From Sediminibacillus albus (GTDB lineage Bacteria > Bacillota > Bacilli > Bacillales > Amphibacillaceae), in NCBI RefSeq assembly GCF_900101125.1, contig NZ_FNFL01000001.1, forward strand, positions 868,001-932,000: DNA of 64,000 nucleotides, written 5' to 3'. Positions 48,715 to 57,658 of this stretch are shown here, piece after piece. Both the position numbers and the translations under genes were made by a program. The first letter of the stretch is position 1. Every line of letters begins with the position of its first letter. Under the pieces are notes generated by a model. It did no database searches. It was not told where the DNA came from and saw only the letters and a program-made list of their open reading frames with translations.

Positions 48715-51711
48715 ATGAAGGACTACAATACCCGAATAGAAAAAAGAAAAAAGAAACCCTTATGGAGAAAATTACTGTTTTCCATTATTATGTTAGGGTT
48801 TGTCGCCCTGTTGGCTGGCGGAGGACTCTTCACTTATTATGCAAGCCAGGCTCCTCCCCTTGAGGAGGAGGAGTTAAAGGATCCAATCGCCTCGCAAATT
48901 TTGGATATGAATGGCGAAGTCGTTGCTTCTGTCGGTACCAAAAAGCGGCAATTGGTTAATTATGAGGATATCCCTTCTTTAGTTGAAGATGCAGTGCTTG
49001 CTACCGAGGATGTTCGTTTTTATGACCACTTTGGACTGGATCCGAAGCGACTAGGGGGAGCCGTCCTTTCCAATATCACCGAAGGATTCGGTTCAGAAGG
49101 AGCGAGCACGCTGACTCAGCAAGTCGTCAAACGATCCTTTCTGACATCCGAAAAATCGCTTGACAGAAAATCCCAGGAAGCATGGCTGGCGGTTAAATTG
49201 GAAAAAGAATACAGCAAAGAAGAAATCTTTGAAATGTATGTCAACAAAATCTATTATTCTGACAATATATATGGAATTGCAACAGCTGCTGACTATTACT
49301 TCGATAAAAGCCTGGAAGATTTATCATTAGCACAGGCTGCCCTACTTGCCGGTATGCCGCAAAGCCCAAACAGCTATAATCCTTATGATCATCCCAAACG
49401 GGCGAAAGAAAGGCGTAATACTGTCCTCGCATTGATGGAACAGCACGGCAAAATATCTCATGAAGAACAGATGAAAGCTTCCGAAATACCGATTACAGAA
49501 GGACTTGTCGAACGTTCAGAAGGAGAAAGGACCTACTTAACTGGTGAAAAAAAATACGAAGCATTTGTTGATATTGTTATCAGTGAAGTAGAAGCATTAG
49601 GCGATTATAATATATATGAAGATGGTCTGCGGATTCATACTACGCTGGATCCGGAAGCCCAGAATACGATGGAAAAAATGCTGAATAACGATGATATTAT
49701 TAAGTTTCCCAAAGACAAGGATGGACAGCCCTTCCAGGCAGGCGTTACCCTGCTTGATACGAACAGTGGTGCAATCCGTGCAGTCGGCGGAGGCAGAAAT
49801 TACGGCAAGGAAGCTAAAAGAGGTTTTAACTTTGCTACAGATACAGACAGGCAGCCAGGCTCTGTCATTAAACCGATTTTAGCGTACGGCCCTGCCATCG
49901 AGTTTATGCAATGGTCTACTGCCCATATCGTAGAGGATGAAGAATTCGAGTATGAAAACGGCGGTAAACCGAAGAACTGGGACGGTGAATTTAAAGGTCC
50001 AATGACCATTCGTGAAGCACTATTAGGCTCCAGGAACATACCGGCGATTAAAACTTTCAATGAAGTGGGTCATAAAAAGGCAGCAGACTTCGCCAGCAAT
50101 TTAGGGTTGAATTTGGAAGAGCCTTTACACGAAAGTGCTGCTATTGGTGGTTTATCACAAGGAACCAACCCTCTCGAAGTCGCCGGTGCATATGCTGCCT
50201 TCGGAAATGGCGGGACGTATAACGAGCCGTATGCCGTCACAAAAATTGAATTACGTGATGGATCAATTATCGAACCAGACCATGAGAGCCACCAGGCTAT
50301 GGAGAATTATACCGCTTATATGGTTACAGATATGCTCAAAGATGTCCTTGAGCACCCTGAAGGAACTGGCAGCCAAGCTCGTATTCCCGGGCTCCCTGCC
50401 GCCGGAAAAACAGGTACAACAAATTATTCTGAAGATACGCTGGAAGAATATAATATCGATGAACGAAATGCGCCTGATTCCTGGTTTGCCGGCTATACTA
50501 CCAATTACACAGCAGCAGTCTGGACGGGATATCAGGAAAGGAAAAATTATTTAACACCGGAAGAGCGGGACACTGCTGAGAAGATATTCAAACACTTAAT
50601 GGAACAAGTTTCAAAGAAATCAAAGACAAAAGACTTCGAACAGCCTGATAGTGTGGTAGAAGTAGAAATTGAAGACGGGACCGACCCGCCGAAGCTAGCC
50701 AGCAGTTTCACGCCTGAAGAGGAAACATCCACCGAATTGTTCGTCAAAGGAAGAGAGCCTTCAGAAGAATCTAGAGATTTTGTACCAGATTTGCCGGCGC
50801 CGAGCGGGCTTACAACTAATTATGATAGGGAAAATGAAATGGTCCTCCTGGACTGGGAATATTCGCAGGCAGATAATGATGATCGCAAAGTAAGCTTTAA
50901 GGTCACTGTCTCATCGGATGGTCAAGGTTCTGAACCCGCCGGGAAAACTGAAGAACAAGAATTAAGAATTGACGGCATCAAACCAGGAAACGAGTACACT
51001 TTTACAGTGACTGCTATTGCGGATGATGAACAAAGCGATCCTGCATCCATTGTGCTGCAAACGGAACAGCAGCAGCCTGATGGAAGTACCGAGTCTGAGA
51101 ACGAATCAGCGGATACAAGCGATTCGGGCTCAGAAACAAATCAGGAAAATAACTCCTCTAATGAAGATGAACAGACATCAGCGGATGATGGTGAAGAAAA
51201 CACAAACCAGGATGGCCAAGATACAGCAGATGAAGAGGATGCACAACAAGAGCAGGAAGCTAACACTTCTAGTGAGGATGATACCTCTAATCAAGAAGAA
51301 AATAATGAAGAGAATACTAACGATGAGGAGGGGTCCGCGGATGACGCTAATCAGGAAGCATCCTCAGAGGACTCCGGCCAGACCGATGACTCCTCTTCGA
51401 GCAACACTGGCCAAACAGATGAAAGCGGCCAAGAAAGCAATGATAACGAGGACCAATCAGAGAGCGGCAGTGACGGAAACACGAGCTCTGAACAAAGCGG
51501 GAACAATGAAACAGCCTCAGGAAATGAAGAGTCATCAAGCAATTCGGACGATCAGGCAACTAGCCAAACAGAGTCTGATAACTCTGATACAGGAAACAAC
51601 CAGGAGTCTGATAACAGCTCCGCTAATGATGATGCTGGCAATGGATCAAGTGGAGACAATACGGGGAACAGCTCGTCTTCCGACGGTAACTCCGCTGAAG
51701 ATAATGCATAA
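48715..51711 (+). CDS. Class A penicillin-binding protein with long acidic tail
   Basis: A 998-residue bifunctional peptidoglycan synthase. N-terminal basic cytoplasmic part (1-18), membrane helix (19-41), GT51 glycosyltransferase at about 60-240 (catalytic Glu in A-T-E-D-V-R-F-Y-D-H-F), transpeptidase at about 330-640 with S-V-I-K, S-R-N and K-T-G-T-T-N motifs, and one fibronectin III domain at about 685-785. About 210 residues of Ser, Glu, Asp, Asn, Gln and Thr follow. It resembles PonA/PBP1 but is longer; PonA normally sits beside recU, which is absent here. GAGGAAAG precedes the ATG. Confidence 0.93.
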   Translation: MKDYNTRIEKRKKKPLWRKLLFSIIMLGFVALLAGGGLFTYYASQAPPLEEEELKDPIASQILDMNGEVVASVGTKKRQLVNYEDIPSLVEDAVLATEDVRFYDHFGLDPKRLGGAVLSNITEGFGSEGASTLTQQVVKRSFLTSEKSLDRKSQEAWLAVKLEKEYSKEEIFEMYVNKIYYSDNIYGIATAADYYFDKSLEDLSLAQAALLAGMPQSPNSYNPYDHPKRAKERRNTVLALMEQHGKISHEEQMKASEIPITEGLVERSEGERTYLTGEKKYEAFVDIVISEVEALGDYNIYEDGLRIHTTLDPEAQNTMEKMLNNDDIIKFPKDKDGQPFQAGVTLLDTNSGAIRAVGGGRNYGKEAKRGFNFATDTDRQPGSVIKPILAYGPAIEFMQWSTAHIVEDEEFEYENGGKPKNWDGEFKGPMTIREALLGSRNIPAIKTFNEVGHKKAADFASNLGLNLEEPLHESAAIGGLSQGTNPLEVAGAYAAFGNGGTYNEPYAVTKIELRDGSIIEPDHESHQAMENYTAYMVTDMLKDVLEHPEGTGSQARIPGLPAAGKTGTTNYSEDTLEEYNIDERNAPDSWFAGYTTNYTAAVWTGYQERKNYLTPEERDTAEKIFKHLMEQVSKKSKTKDFEQPDSVVEVEIEDGTDPPKLASSFTPEEETSTELFVKGREPSEESRDFVPDLPAPSGLTTNYDRENEMVLLDWEYSQADNDDRKVSFKVTVSSDGQGSEPAGKTEEQELRIDGIKPGNEYTFTVTAIADDEQSDPASIVLQTEQQQPDGSTESENESADTSDSGSETNQENNSSNEDEQTSADDGEENTNQDGQDTADEEDAQQEQEANTSSEDDTSNQEENNEENTNDEEGSADDANQEASSEDSGQTDDSSSSNTGQTDESGQESNDNEDQSESGSDGNTSSEQSGNNETASGNEESSSNSDDQATSQTESDNSDTGNNQESDNSSANDDAGNGSSGDNTGNSSSSDGNSAEDNA

Positions 51712-51743
51712 GTGAACAGTCTGCTCTTCAACAAAATCATCAT

Positions 51744-51782
51744 AAAAAGAGGTACAATTTTTCAATAAATTGTACCTCTTTT
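51744..51782 (+). terminator. Terminator of the PBP gene
   Basis: AAAAGAGGTACAATTT / AAATTGTACCTCTTTT stem with T-run. Confidence 0.9.
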
Positions 51783-51826
51783 ACGTATTATAAGTCACCG
51801 TTCGCTGCTAACATGGCTCAGCCTAA

Positions 51827-52444
51827 CTAAGACATCCATTTTGGCGGTGTATTTTTATCCCAATAAATTTCGCCGATTGTATGGTGCTCTTCAAATCGAT
51901 CTTTGTTCAGATGATAATGAAAATTAAACCAGTAGCCCTCTCCAGGTCTATTATCACGTCTCACATGAAACCTGGCAACATCCTGTTTCGTTTGATAATC
52001 ATGGATATTAAAAATCCTTTCGCCATAACCTCTGGAAGGCGCTTCAGTAATCACATAGTAAGGGATTTTTTCTTCTCCTGCGTCGGCTAATATATCATTA
52101 AGCACTATTTCCATAGTCGGAAGAATATTAGTTGCAAACTCATCTTCGACCTGATTGTAAATTTTAGGTCCGAGCTTGACGACAGTCTGCTCTCTGGCCT
52201 GGTCTGTCATCATTTCAATTAATGCATCACTGGATGCATGGGCATGATCAATTTCGTCTTTCGCCGGCTCACTTTCGTTTACATCCAAAAAAGAAACAGC
52301 AGCTTCTTCTGGCAGTCCGGTTTTCGAAGAAACTATTTCATCTTTTTCAGCGGCAATGGCATCTAAATATGTAGGTGGGATATACATCCCTAAAGTCATA
52401 AACGTAATTAGGATAACAGATATTTTTTTCATCCACAGCTTCAT
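51827..52444 (-). CDS. ypjP: YpjP-like protein
   Basis: A 205-residue protein with a signal-anchor helix (residues 7-24) and an outside domain matching YpjP. Marks are Y-N-Q-V-E-D-E-F, I-L-P-x-M-E, S-R-G-Y-G-E-R-I-F-N-I-H-D and an ending with H-H-T-I-G-E-I-Y-W-D-K-N-T-P-P-K-W. Length is the same as B. subtilis YpjP. Function unknown. Confidence 0.85.
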   Translation of the reverse strand: MKLWMKKISVILITFMTLGMYIPPTYLDAIAAEKDEIVSSKTGLPEEAAVSFLDVNESEPAKDEIDHAHASSDALIEMMTDQAREQTVVKLGPKIYNQVEDEFATNILPTMEIVLNDILADAGEEKIPYYVITEAPSRGYGERIFNIHDYQTKQDVARFHVRRDNRPGEGYWFNFHYHLNKDRFEEHHTIGEIYWDKNTPPKWMS

Positions 52445-52649
52445 TATAAATATCTCCCTTTATGTACTAACTCTTAGTTTATCATGTTCGTAAAAAATGT
52501 CTATACAACTATTAATTTTTAACGAATCCATAATATATCTTGCTAGCTGGGGGACATAAGCAAGAACGAATTTGAATTACTAGACATTTCCTTTGTAACA
52601 CCATACTCTTAGAGAAAATTGTTTTGATTTACAGAAAGGAGAGATAAAT

Positions 52650-53288
52650 TTGGAGCGTTCACTACCAATTGTCCAAACAGCAACGTTGGGGATGGGTTGA
52701 TTTTGGGGCACGGAGGCCCAGTTCGGGCATTTACCTGGAGTTTTACGGACACGAACCGGATATGCAGGCGGAACGGTAATGCAACCAACATATAAACAAA
52801 TTGGCGATCACACAGAAACAGTGGAAATTGATTTTAATCCAGCCATCATTTCTTACGGAGAGATCCTGGAGTTGTTTTGGAAAGGCCATCACCCTAACCG
52901 CAAAAATTATAAAGGCAGACAGTACATGTCACTACTGCTGTATCACGATAAACAGCAAAAAAACGCGATAGAACAAAAGAAGACCGCGCTGGAAAAAGAA
53001 CTGCACAAGGAAATACAAACAGAGGTAAGCACCTATAGAGGATTTACCTTAGCCGAGGAACGGCATCAGAAATACTTTCTAAAAAGGTACCCGGATGCTA
53101 TTAAACAACTAACCGAGCTCTACCCTTCCTTCACAGCCTTTAATGACGCAACACTAACAGCGCGGCTGAATAGCTTCGTTAGAGGTTTAGGAACCATGGC
53201 AGGAATTAAAAACGAAATCAGCCAATGGCCAGTCAGCCGACAGGAAAAGGAAATTTTATTGGAATCTGTCAGGAGAATCCGCTGGTAA
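52650..53288 (+). CDS. msrA: Peptide methionine sulfoxide reductase MsrA with TGA at the catalytic Cys codon (candidate selenoprotein or nonsense mutant)
   Basis: The frame starts at TTG 52650 with AAAGGAGAG six bases upstream. It reads ...T-L-G-M-G-[TGA]-F-W-G-T-E-A-Q-F-G, then R-T-G-Y-A-G-G, G-D-H-T-E-T-V-E-I and F-W-K-G-H-H-P. These are the MsrA marks in order. TGA at 52698-52700 (codon 17) replaces the catalytic Cys of the G-C-F-W motif. The remaining 195 codons are open and keep family features; the protein has no other Cys. If TGA is read as selenocysteine, this is a 212-residue selenoenzyme that reduces Met-S-sulfoxide. If not, only a product from ATG 52779 (169 residues, no active site) remains. 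No clear SECIS hairpin was found. Confidence 0.8.
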
Positions 53289-53395
53289 CGGATAACGGTG
53301 GGCACTTGAAACAACTCATTCGGTTCATTTTGGAAAAGACCTAGCATTTCAAGGTAGGCACTGAAAAACGGAAGCTATATGATAAGTAGAATTTT

Positions 53396-53438
53396 AAAAG
53401 CGGTCTGTGTAGGATTAAATTCCATACAGACCGCTTTT
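53396..53438 (+). terminator. Terminator downstream of msrA
   Basis: AAAAGCGGTCTGTGT / ACAGACCGCTTTT stem (with extension), about 110 bp after the stop. Confidence 0.82.
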
Positions 53439-53509
53439 CGCCTAACTTCAAGAGGTTTATGCCCCTCTATTCCTTCATTCGTTTAACGATTCGTTTCACA
53501 TTTGCGTAA

Positions 53510-53750
53510 AAATTGCCATTGCCCCTTGAATACACCTGCCTTCGAGACCCGAAGATGAGGCGACCTCATATCCGTGTCTATGCTGATTCTTCGATGGGCG
53601 ATCGATGGTGACGCCTGCGGGAACAGCACGAGCCGAAGTTCCACTCGGTCAAGAGATCTTCTTGACCAGGTTAGCTGAGGCCGTGCCCGCGGCAAGCATC
53701 CGCCGCCAAGCGATTCGTGGAATCAACAACAAACGTTGACAGCCCCTTTA
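53510..53750 (+). repeat. Degenerate Bacillus-type intergenic repeat
   Basis: It contains GCCTGCGGGAACAGCACGAG, a stem region around CGGTCAAGA / TCTTGACCAGG, GCTGAGGCCGTGCCCGCGG, and AACGTTGACAGCCCC at its end. The same boxes appear reversed and weaker in 9330-9480 (CGCTTTCCGTGGGC ... GTGCTGTTCCCAC). No gene is visible in 53289-53907. Confidence 0.7.
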
Positions 53751-53907
53751 GATCAAAAAGGACTTTTTCACTGGCCTCATTTCAAGGTGGGTCTTTTTTG
53801 TTCCTTCGTTCCAATTATAAGAATTTTCGAAACTTAAAGTTCTGCCATACGTATTAACTAATAATAACGGGAAGCGTTAAATCTAAACAAGGCAGGGAGA
53901 GAAACGC

Positions 53908-54816
53908 ATGATAAAAATTGACCATGTCAGCAAAACTTACGATGCTGCACAGGCATTAACTGATATTAATCTGGAGATTGCAGAGGGAACTTGCTTTGGC
54001 TTGGTAGGACCCAATGGAGCCGGTAAATCGACTCTGATGAAAATACTTGCCGGAATCATCCTCGACTTTGACGGTGATATGTTTTTCAATGGCCATGGAG
54101 TGTCCAATGAAAGGATGTTCATCAAAAAGCAAATCGGCTACATTCCACAGGATATTTGTTTAGAAGAAACATTGACTGCCAGAGATAATTTGCTGCTCTT
54201 TGGTCATTTATATGGATTGTCTGGTAAAAAGCTGCATGAACGGATAGAGGCTGTACTCGAACAAATTGGACTAACAAACAGAAGCAAGGACGTTGTTCTT
54301 AGCTTTTCCGGGGGGATGAAACGGAGACTTAACATTGGCTGTGCCCTGTTACATGAACCTGCCGTTATTATCATGGATGAACCGACTGTGGGTATTGATC
54401 CCCAGTCACGTAATTCCATTTTTACGATTATCAAACAATTAAAAGCTGCCGGCAGCACTATTATTTATTCCAGCCACTATATGGAGGAAGTAGAACAGCT
54501 TTGCGACAGTGTCGGCTTGATTGACAAAGGAAGAGTAGTCGAAGGAGGCCAGATGCAGGAACTGCTGGAACGGCACGGTAAACCGTCGCTTTTTATTTCT
54601 GGCGACGCTATCGGTCCGAAAAGCCTGGAACCGTTAACTGCCATGAAAAAGGGAGATGGTTATCTAGTGAACAGCGAAGACCCGATGGCTACTTTAGAAC
54701 AACTGATTGCAAGTCTGCGAAGCCAGGATATCAAACCGAAGCGGCTGGAGCTTTATTACCCTAGACTGGAAGATATCTTCTTCACCCTTACCGGGACACA
54801 ACTGCGGGATGTATAG
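53908..54816 (+). CDS. ABC exporter ATP-binding protein
   Basis: A 302-residue ABC ATPase of the drug/antibiotic export (DRA) group. Walker A G-P-N-G-A-G-K-S (33-40), Q-loop Y-I-P-Q, signature F-S-G-G-M-K-R-R near 132-139, Walker B V-I-I-M-D-E-P-T near 153-160, switch His in S-S-H-Y-M-E-E. A C-terminal segment of about 90 residues follows, as in DrrA/CcmA-like exporters. AGGGAGAG precedes the ATG. Forms an operon with the permease 18 bp downstream. Confidence 0.9.
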   Translation: MIKIDHVSKTYDAAQALTDINLEIAEGTCFGLVGPNGAGKSTLMKILAGIILDFDGDMFFNGHGVSNERMFIKKQIGYIPQDICLEETLTARDNLLLFGHLYGLSGKKLHERIEAVLEQIGLTNRSKDVVLSFSGGMKRRLNIGCALLHEPAVIIMDEPTVGIDPQSRNSIFTIIKQLKAAGSTIIYSSHYMEEVEQLCDSVGLIDKGRVVEGGQMQELLERHGKPSLFISGDAIGPKSLEPLTAMKKGDGYLVNSEDPMATLEQLIASLRSQDIKPKRLELYYPRLEDIFFTLTGTQLRDV

Positions 54817-54834
54817 AAAAGGAGGAATCATTAC

Positions 54835-55578
54835 ATGTGGGCAATTGCACAAGTAGAGTTTAAAAAGAAAATTCAGGATAAGGGATTATGGTTTTGGACA
54901 TTTATTTTGCCGGTTATTTTCATTGTAGGTTTTGTCGCTATTTTTTCCGGACAAGAGGGCGTGGAATATACAGAAATTGTTACGCAAATCATCCCAGGGT
55001 ACACGGTGATGTTTACATTTTTTATTATGATTTCGATCGTAATTGCCTTTGTTAAAGATCGGGAAAACGGGATGGTTGCCCGAGTAGCAAGCACCCCCCT
55101 GCCTATCAAGCACTTTTTTATGGGTAAATGGATCCCCTTCATGATTCTTGTTCTTTTACAGATTGCCGTGTTGTTGTTATTCGGAGTGCTTGTATACGAC
55201 CTTCCCCTCGGTGATCCAGCAGCACTGATTATTATTTCCCTAATGCAGGCTTTTATTGCTACCAGCTGGGGAATGGCCATGGCTGTTTTAGTTAAAACAG
55301 AGAACATGGGAATAGCTCTTACCCAGGTGATTGCAATGGGGGGTGCATTGCTGGGCGGGCTGTGGATGCCTGTGGAAATTATGCCGGATTTACTCCAAAA
55401 AATCAGCAGATTCGTTCCTCAATATTGGGGACTTGAAGGTTACAAAGAGATTATTCTAAACGACGGAACAATAATAGATATTTGGCAGCATACGCTTATA
55501 CTTTTTGCCTGCGGGGCTGCCGGGATTCTTATTGCCTTGTTGGGATATAAGCGTTATTTAAAGCAGTCGCGAAGCTAA
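54835..55578 (+). CDS. ABC-2-type permease
   Basis: A 247-residue protein with six membrane helices. It has the ABC-2 features D-R-E-N-G-M-V-A-R-V-A-S-T-P-L near 63-77 (between helices 2 and 3), and G-G-L-W-M-P-V-E-I-M-P near 174-184 before the last helices. AAAGGAGG precedes the ATG. With the ATPase it forms a two-gene exporter; substrate unknown, no regulator beside it. Confidence 0.87.
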   Translation: MWAIAQVEFKKKIQDKGLWFWTFILPVIFIVGFVAIFSGQEGVEYTEIVTQIIPGYTVMFTFFIMISIVIAFVKDRENGMVARVASTPLPIKHFFMGKWIPFMILVLLQIAVLLLFGVLVYDLPLGDPAALIIISLMQAFIATSWGMAMAVLVKTENMGIALTQVIAMGGALLGGLWMPVEIMPDLLQKISRFVPQYWGLEGYKEIILNDGTIIDIWQHTLILFACGAAGILIALLGYKRYLKQSRS

Positions 55579-55617
55579 CTGTCAACCGGATTGTCTAACA
55601 CCACCAGAAGCTCAAGG

Positions 55618-55857
55618 TTAATTGGAGCAGCCGCATTGGCCGCTCCTTTTATCCTTGCGGTGATACTCCGATATTTGGATAACCCTCACATCGCGTGGAT
55701 GCAGTTCGTGGTAAATTCCTCGGCGATCATGGAAAGAAACATAGTCGCTACGCTCGCTTTGAATAAGTTCCTCGGCTTTGGCTTGCGTCTCTTCGAAAAT
55801 AAACCGTCTAATATAATGTTCCTGATCAAAAAAATAAGTGACCTTAAACTCTCTCAA
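55618..55857 (-). CDS. Hypothetical small soluble protein
   Basis: A 79-residue protein: R-E-F-K-V-T-Y-F-F at the start, an amphipathic middle (E-E-T-Q-A-K-A-E-E-L-I-Q), and a C-terminal C-G-C motif. TTG 55857 lies nine bases after AAGGAG; the ATG at 55866 directly abuts the site and is less likely. The beta-alpha pattern suits a small cytoplasmic protein. The frame on the other strand lacks a site and reads as unlikely protein. Function unknown. Confidence 0.6.
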   Translation of the reverse strand: MREFKVTYFFDQEHYIRRFIFEETQAKAEELIQSERSDYVSFHDRRGIYHELHPRDVRVIQISEYHRKDKRSGQCGCSN

Positions 55858-56013
55858 ACCCAACATCTCCTTCCTTTCTCCATGATAACAAAAGCAACAG
55901 GATCGGCCACAAATAGAGGATTCCTAACTAAGCAGGAAGAAAGAATAAACGTACACCATGTTGAACAACTGTTAAAATAACATTAACTGGAATTACCAAC
56001 TGGAGGAATGGGC

Positions 56014-57114
56014 ATGAATAACATAAACAGGCCAGTCGTAGCAATCGCAGGCGCCAGCGGCCAAATTGGACAACATCTACTAAACAAAATCACCAAAACA
56101 GCGAACGTGATTGCTTTGTCACGGAGCGCGCACAATCAAACAGACACGGAACATGTAGTATGGCGTTCGTGTGATTTCTTTTCGCCGCGTGATGCGGAGC
56201 AGGGATTAGAAGGGGCAGACTTTGCTGTTTATATGATCCATTCGCTGACATCATCTGCCACACTTACCCAAGCAGCATTTTCAGACACTGAAGTACTGCT
56301 TGCCGATAATTTTGCCAGAGCGGCAAAAAGAAATGGGATTAAACAAATCATATACATGCGTGCCGCTGTACCCAAACATGAGCTAGAAAGAACTTTTCAT
56401 TTGAAGAGCCGGTTGGAAGTGGAAAAAATACTCCATTCATATGGTATTCCGGTCAGGACGGTAAGGACAGGCTTGATCATTGGGACAAAAATATTATCTC
56501 TTCCGGCTCCTTCGAAGCTGATCGAACGTCTCCCCTCATGGACTCGTACTTTGAAGGAGGTTCTTAAGCTCCCCTGGGATAATCATTACTGGAACAGTCA
56601 CTTGCAAGACTTAGACCTCCCGCGAGCTTCCAAATCAACACCCGCTTTCCCGCCAAATGTCAGATCTGTTCAACGAGTATTACTGCCAAAAGGAAGAGAT
56701 GCTGACTGGGCAGGAAAACATTACTTTCACTGGCTGGCAGGCTTGGCCAACCCTTTAATAACGATTGAGGCGGACGTGCAAAGGAATTACAGTATTTTTC
56801 TCGGATTAATGAAAGGTCCCATTTTGGAGATCCGCTTTATTCCCGACTACAGTTACCGTACGCGTGCGCTCTATTTTATTTCAGGTGGTACACTAGCACG
56901 TATTACTAATGACAGGCACTGCCGCCTGGAATTCCGGCAAATTCCCGGCTCCCAGGAATGTATCATTGCTATTCATGATTACCAGCCTGCCTTGCCCTGG
57001 TATTTATATAAATACACCCAGGCTGATATCCATCTGTTGGTCATGTATCTTTATAAAAAACACTTGTATCGCCTGATGAATGATAAGCAAAAGTGCTTAC
57101 TGGCAAGGAACTAA
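56014..57114 (+). CDS. NAD(P)-binding atypical SDR/NmrA-like protein with C-terminal DUF2867-like domain
   Basis: A 366-residue protein. Rossmann motif V-A-I-A-G-A-S-G-Q-I-G near residues 8-18 binds NAD(P). The strand/helix order follows NmrA-like atypical SDRs (I-I-Y-M-R-A-A-V-P after an A-A-K-R-N-G-I helix; no classic YxxxK). From about residue 240 a second domain follows (Y-S-I-F-L-G-L-M-K-G-P-I-L-E-I-R-F, then Y-K-Y-T-Q-A-D-I-H near the end) that resembles DUF2867. ATG 56014 has TGGAGGAA upstream. Substrate unknown. Confidence 0.75.
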   Translation: MNNINRPVVAIAGASGQIGQHLLNKITKTANVIALSRSAHNQTDTEHVVWRSCDFFSPRDAEQGLEGADFAVYMIHSLTSSATLTQAAFSDTEVLLADNFARAAKRNGIKQIIYMRAAVPKHELERTFHLKSRLEVEKILHSYGIPVRTVRTGLIIGTKILSLPAPSKLIERLPSWTRTLKEVLKLPWDNHYWNSHLQDLDLPRASKSTPAFPPNVRSVQRVLLPKGRDADWAGKHYFHWLAGLANPLITIEADVQRNYSIFLGLMKGPILEIRFIPDYSYRTRALYFISGGTLARITNDRHCRLEFRQIPGSQECIIAIHDYQPALPWYLYKYTQADIHLLVMYLYKKHLYRLMNDKQKCLLARN

Positions 57115-57154
57115 GCAAAAGGAAAAACTTAATCTATAGGAGGAGTTCCCCCTG

Positions 57155-57658
57155 ATGGAAGAACGAAAAAACAGAAAGAAAAAGACGATTCCAGCATACG
57201 CTAAATATGCCGGTCGAAACATGTGGTCGGGTATTTTATTTGGCATTGGGATGGTTGCCTTTATTGATGAGATGGTTTTTCACCAACTGCTGCATTGGCA
57301 TCATTTTTACGATAAATCCACTACTGCCATCGGGCTAGTCTCCGATGGTATTTTCCACGCGTTCAGCTGGTTTGCAACAGTTGCTTCCTTATTTATGGTC
57401 GCCGATTTGCGGCGCAGACGTGCCTGGCATGCAGCCCGTTGGTGGGGTGGAATCCTGCTTGGTGCAGGTTTATTCCAACTATATGACGGGACTATTCAAC
57501 ACAAGGTTTGGAAGCTTCATCAAATTCGTTATGACGTGGAAGTTTTGCCGTATGATTTGGTGTGGAATTCAACTGCCTGCCTAATGATCGCCTTTAGCAT
57601 ACTCACACTGGTCCGGACAAGGCCGCCACGAGCCGAAATGAATGATGGCTATGAATAA
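57155..57658 (+). CDS. DUF2243 membrane protein
   Basis: A 167-residue protein with four membrane helices. Family marks are G-M-V-A-F-I-D-E-M-V-F-H-Q-L-L-H-W-H-H near 30-48, H-A-F-S-W near 69, and Q-L-Y-D-G-T-I-Q-H-K near 110. The many His in or near membranes suggest metal or heme binding. DUF2243 genes often lie beside ctaG, as here (17-bp overlap). TAGGAGGAG precedes the ATG. A role in respiratory complex assembly is inferred from this pairing. Confidence 0.85.
   Translation: MEERKNRKKKTIPAYAKYAGRNMWSGILFGIGMVAFIDEMVFHQLLHWHHFYDKSTTAIGLVSDGIFHAFSWFATVASLFMVADLRRRRAWHAARWWGGILLGAGLFQLYDGTIQHKVWKLHQIRYDVEVLPYDLVWNSTACLMIAFSILTLVRTRPPRAEMNDGYE

Noticed and set aside
51017-51715. Long out-of-frame ORF inside the PBP tail
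   Set aside because: It is a shadow of the low-complexity acidic tail, rich in T, R, K and M from shifted codons; no start site.
52706-52738. A definite bacterial SECIS element after the msrA TGA
   Set aside because: The two possible hairpins have only four base pairs each, one is too close to the TGA, and the other lacks a G in the first two loop positions. I therefore left Sec as a hypothesis.
55591-55980. Plus-strand ORF of 129 codons after the ABC permease
   Set aside because: No RBS, unlikely protein, and it covers a minus-strand gene with RBS and better protein character (55618-55857).
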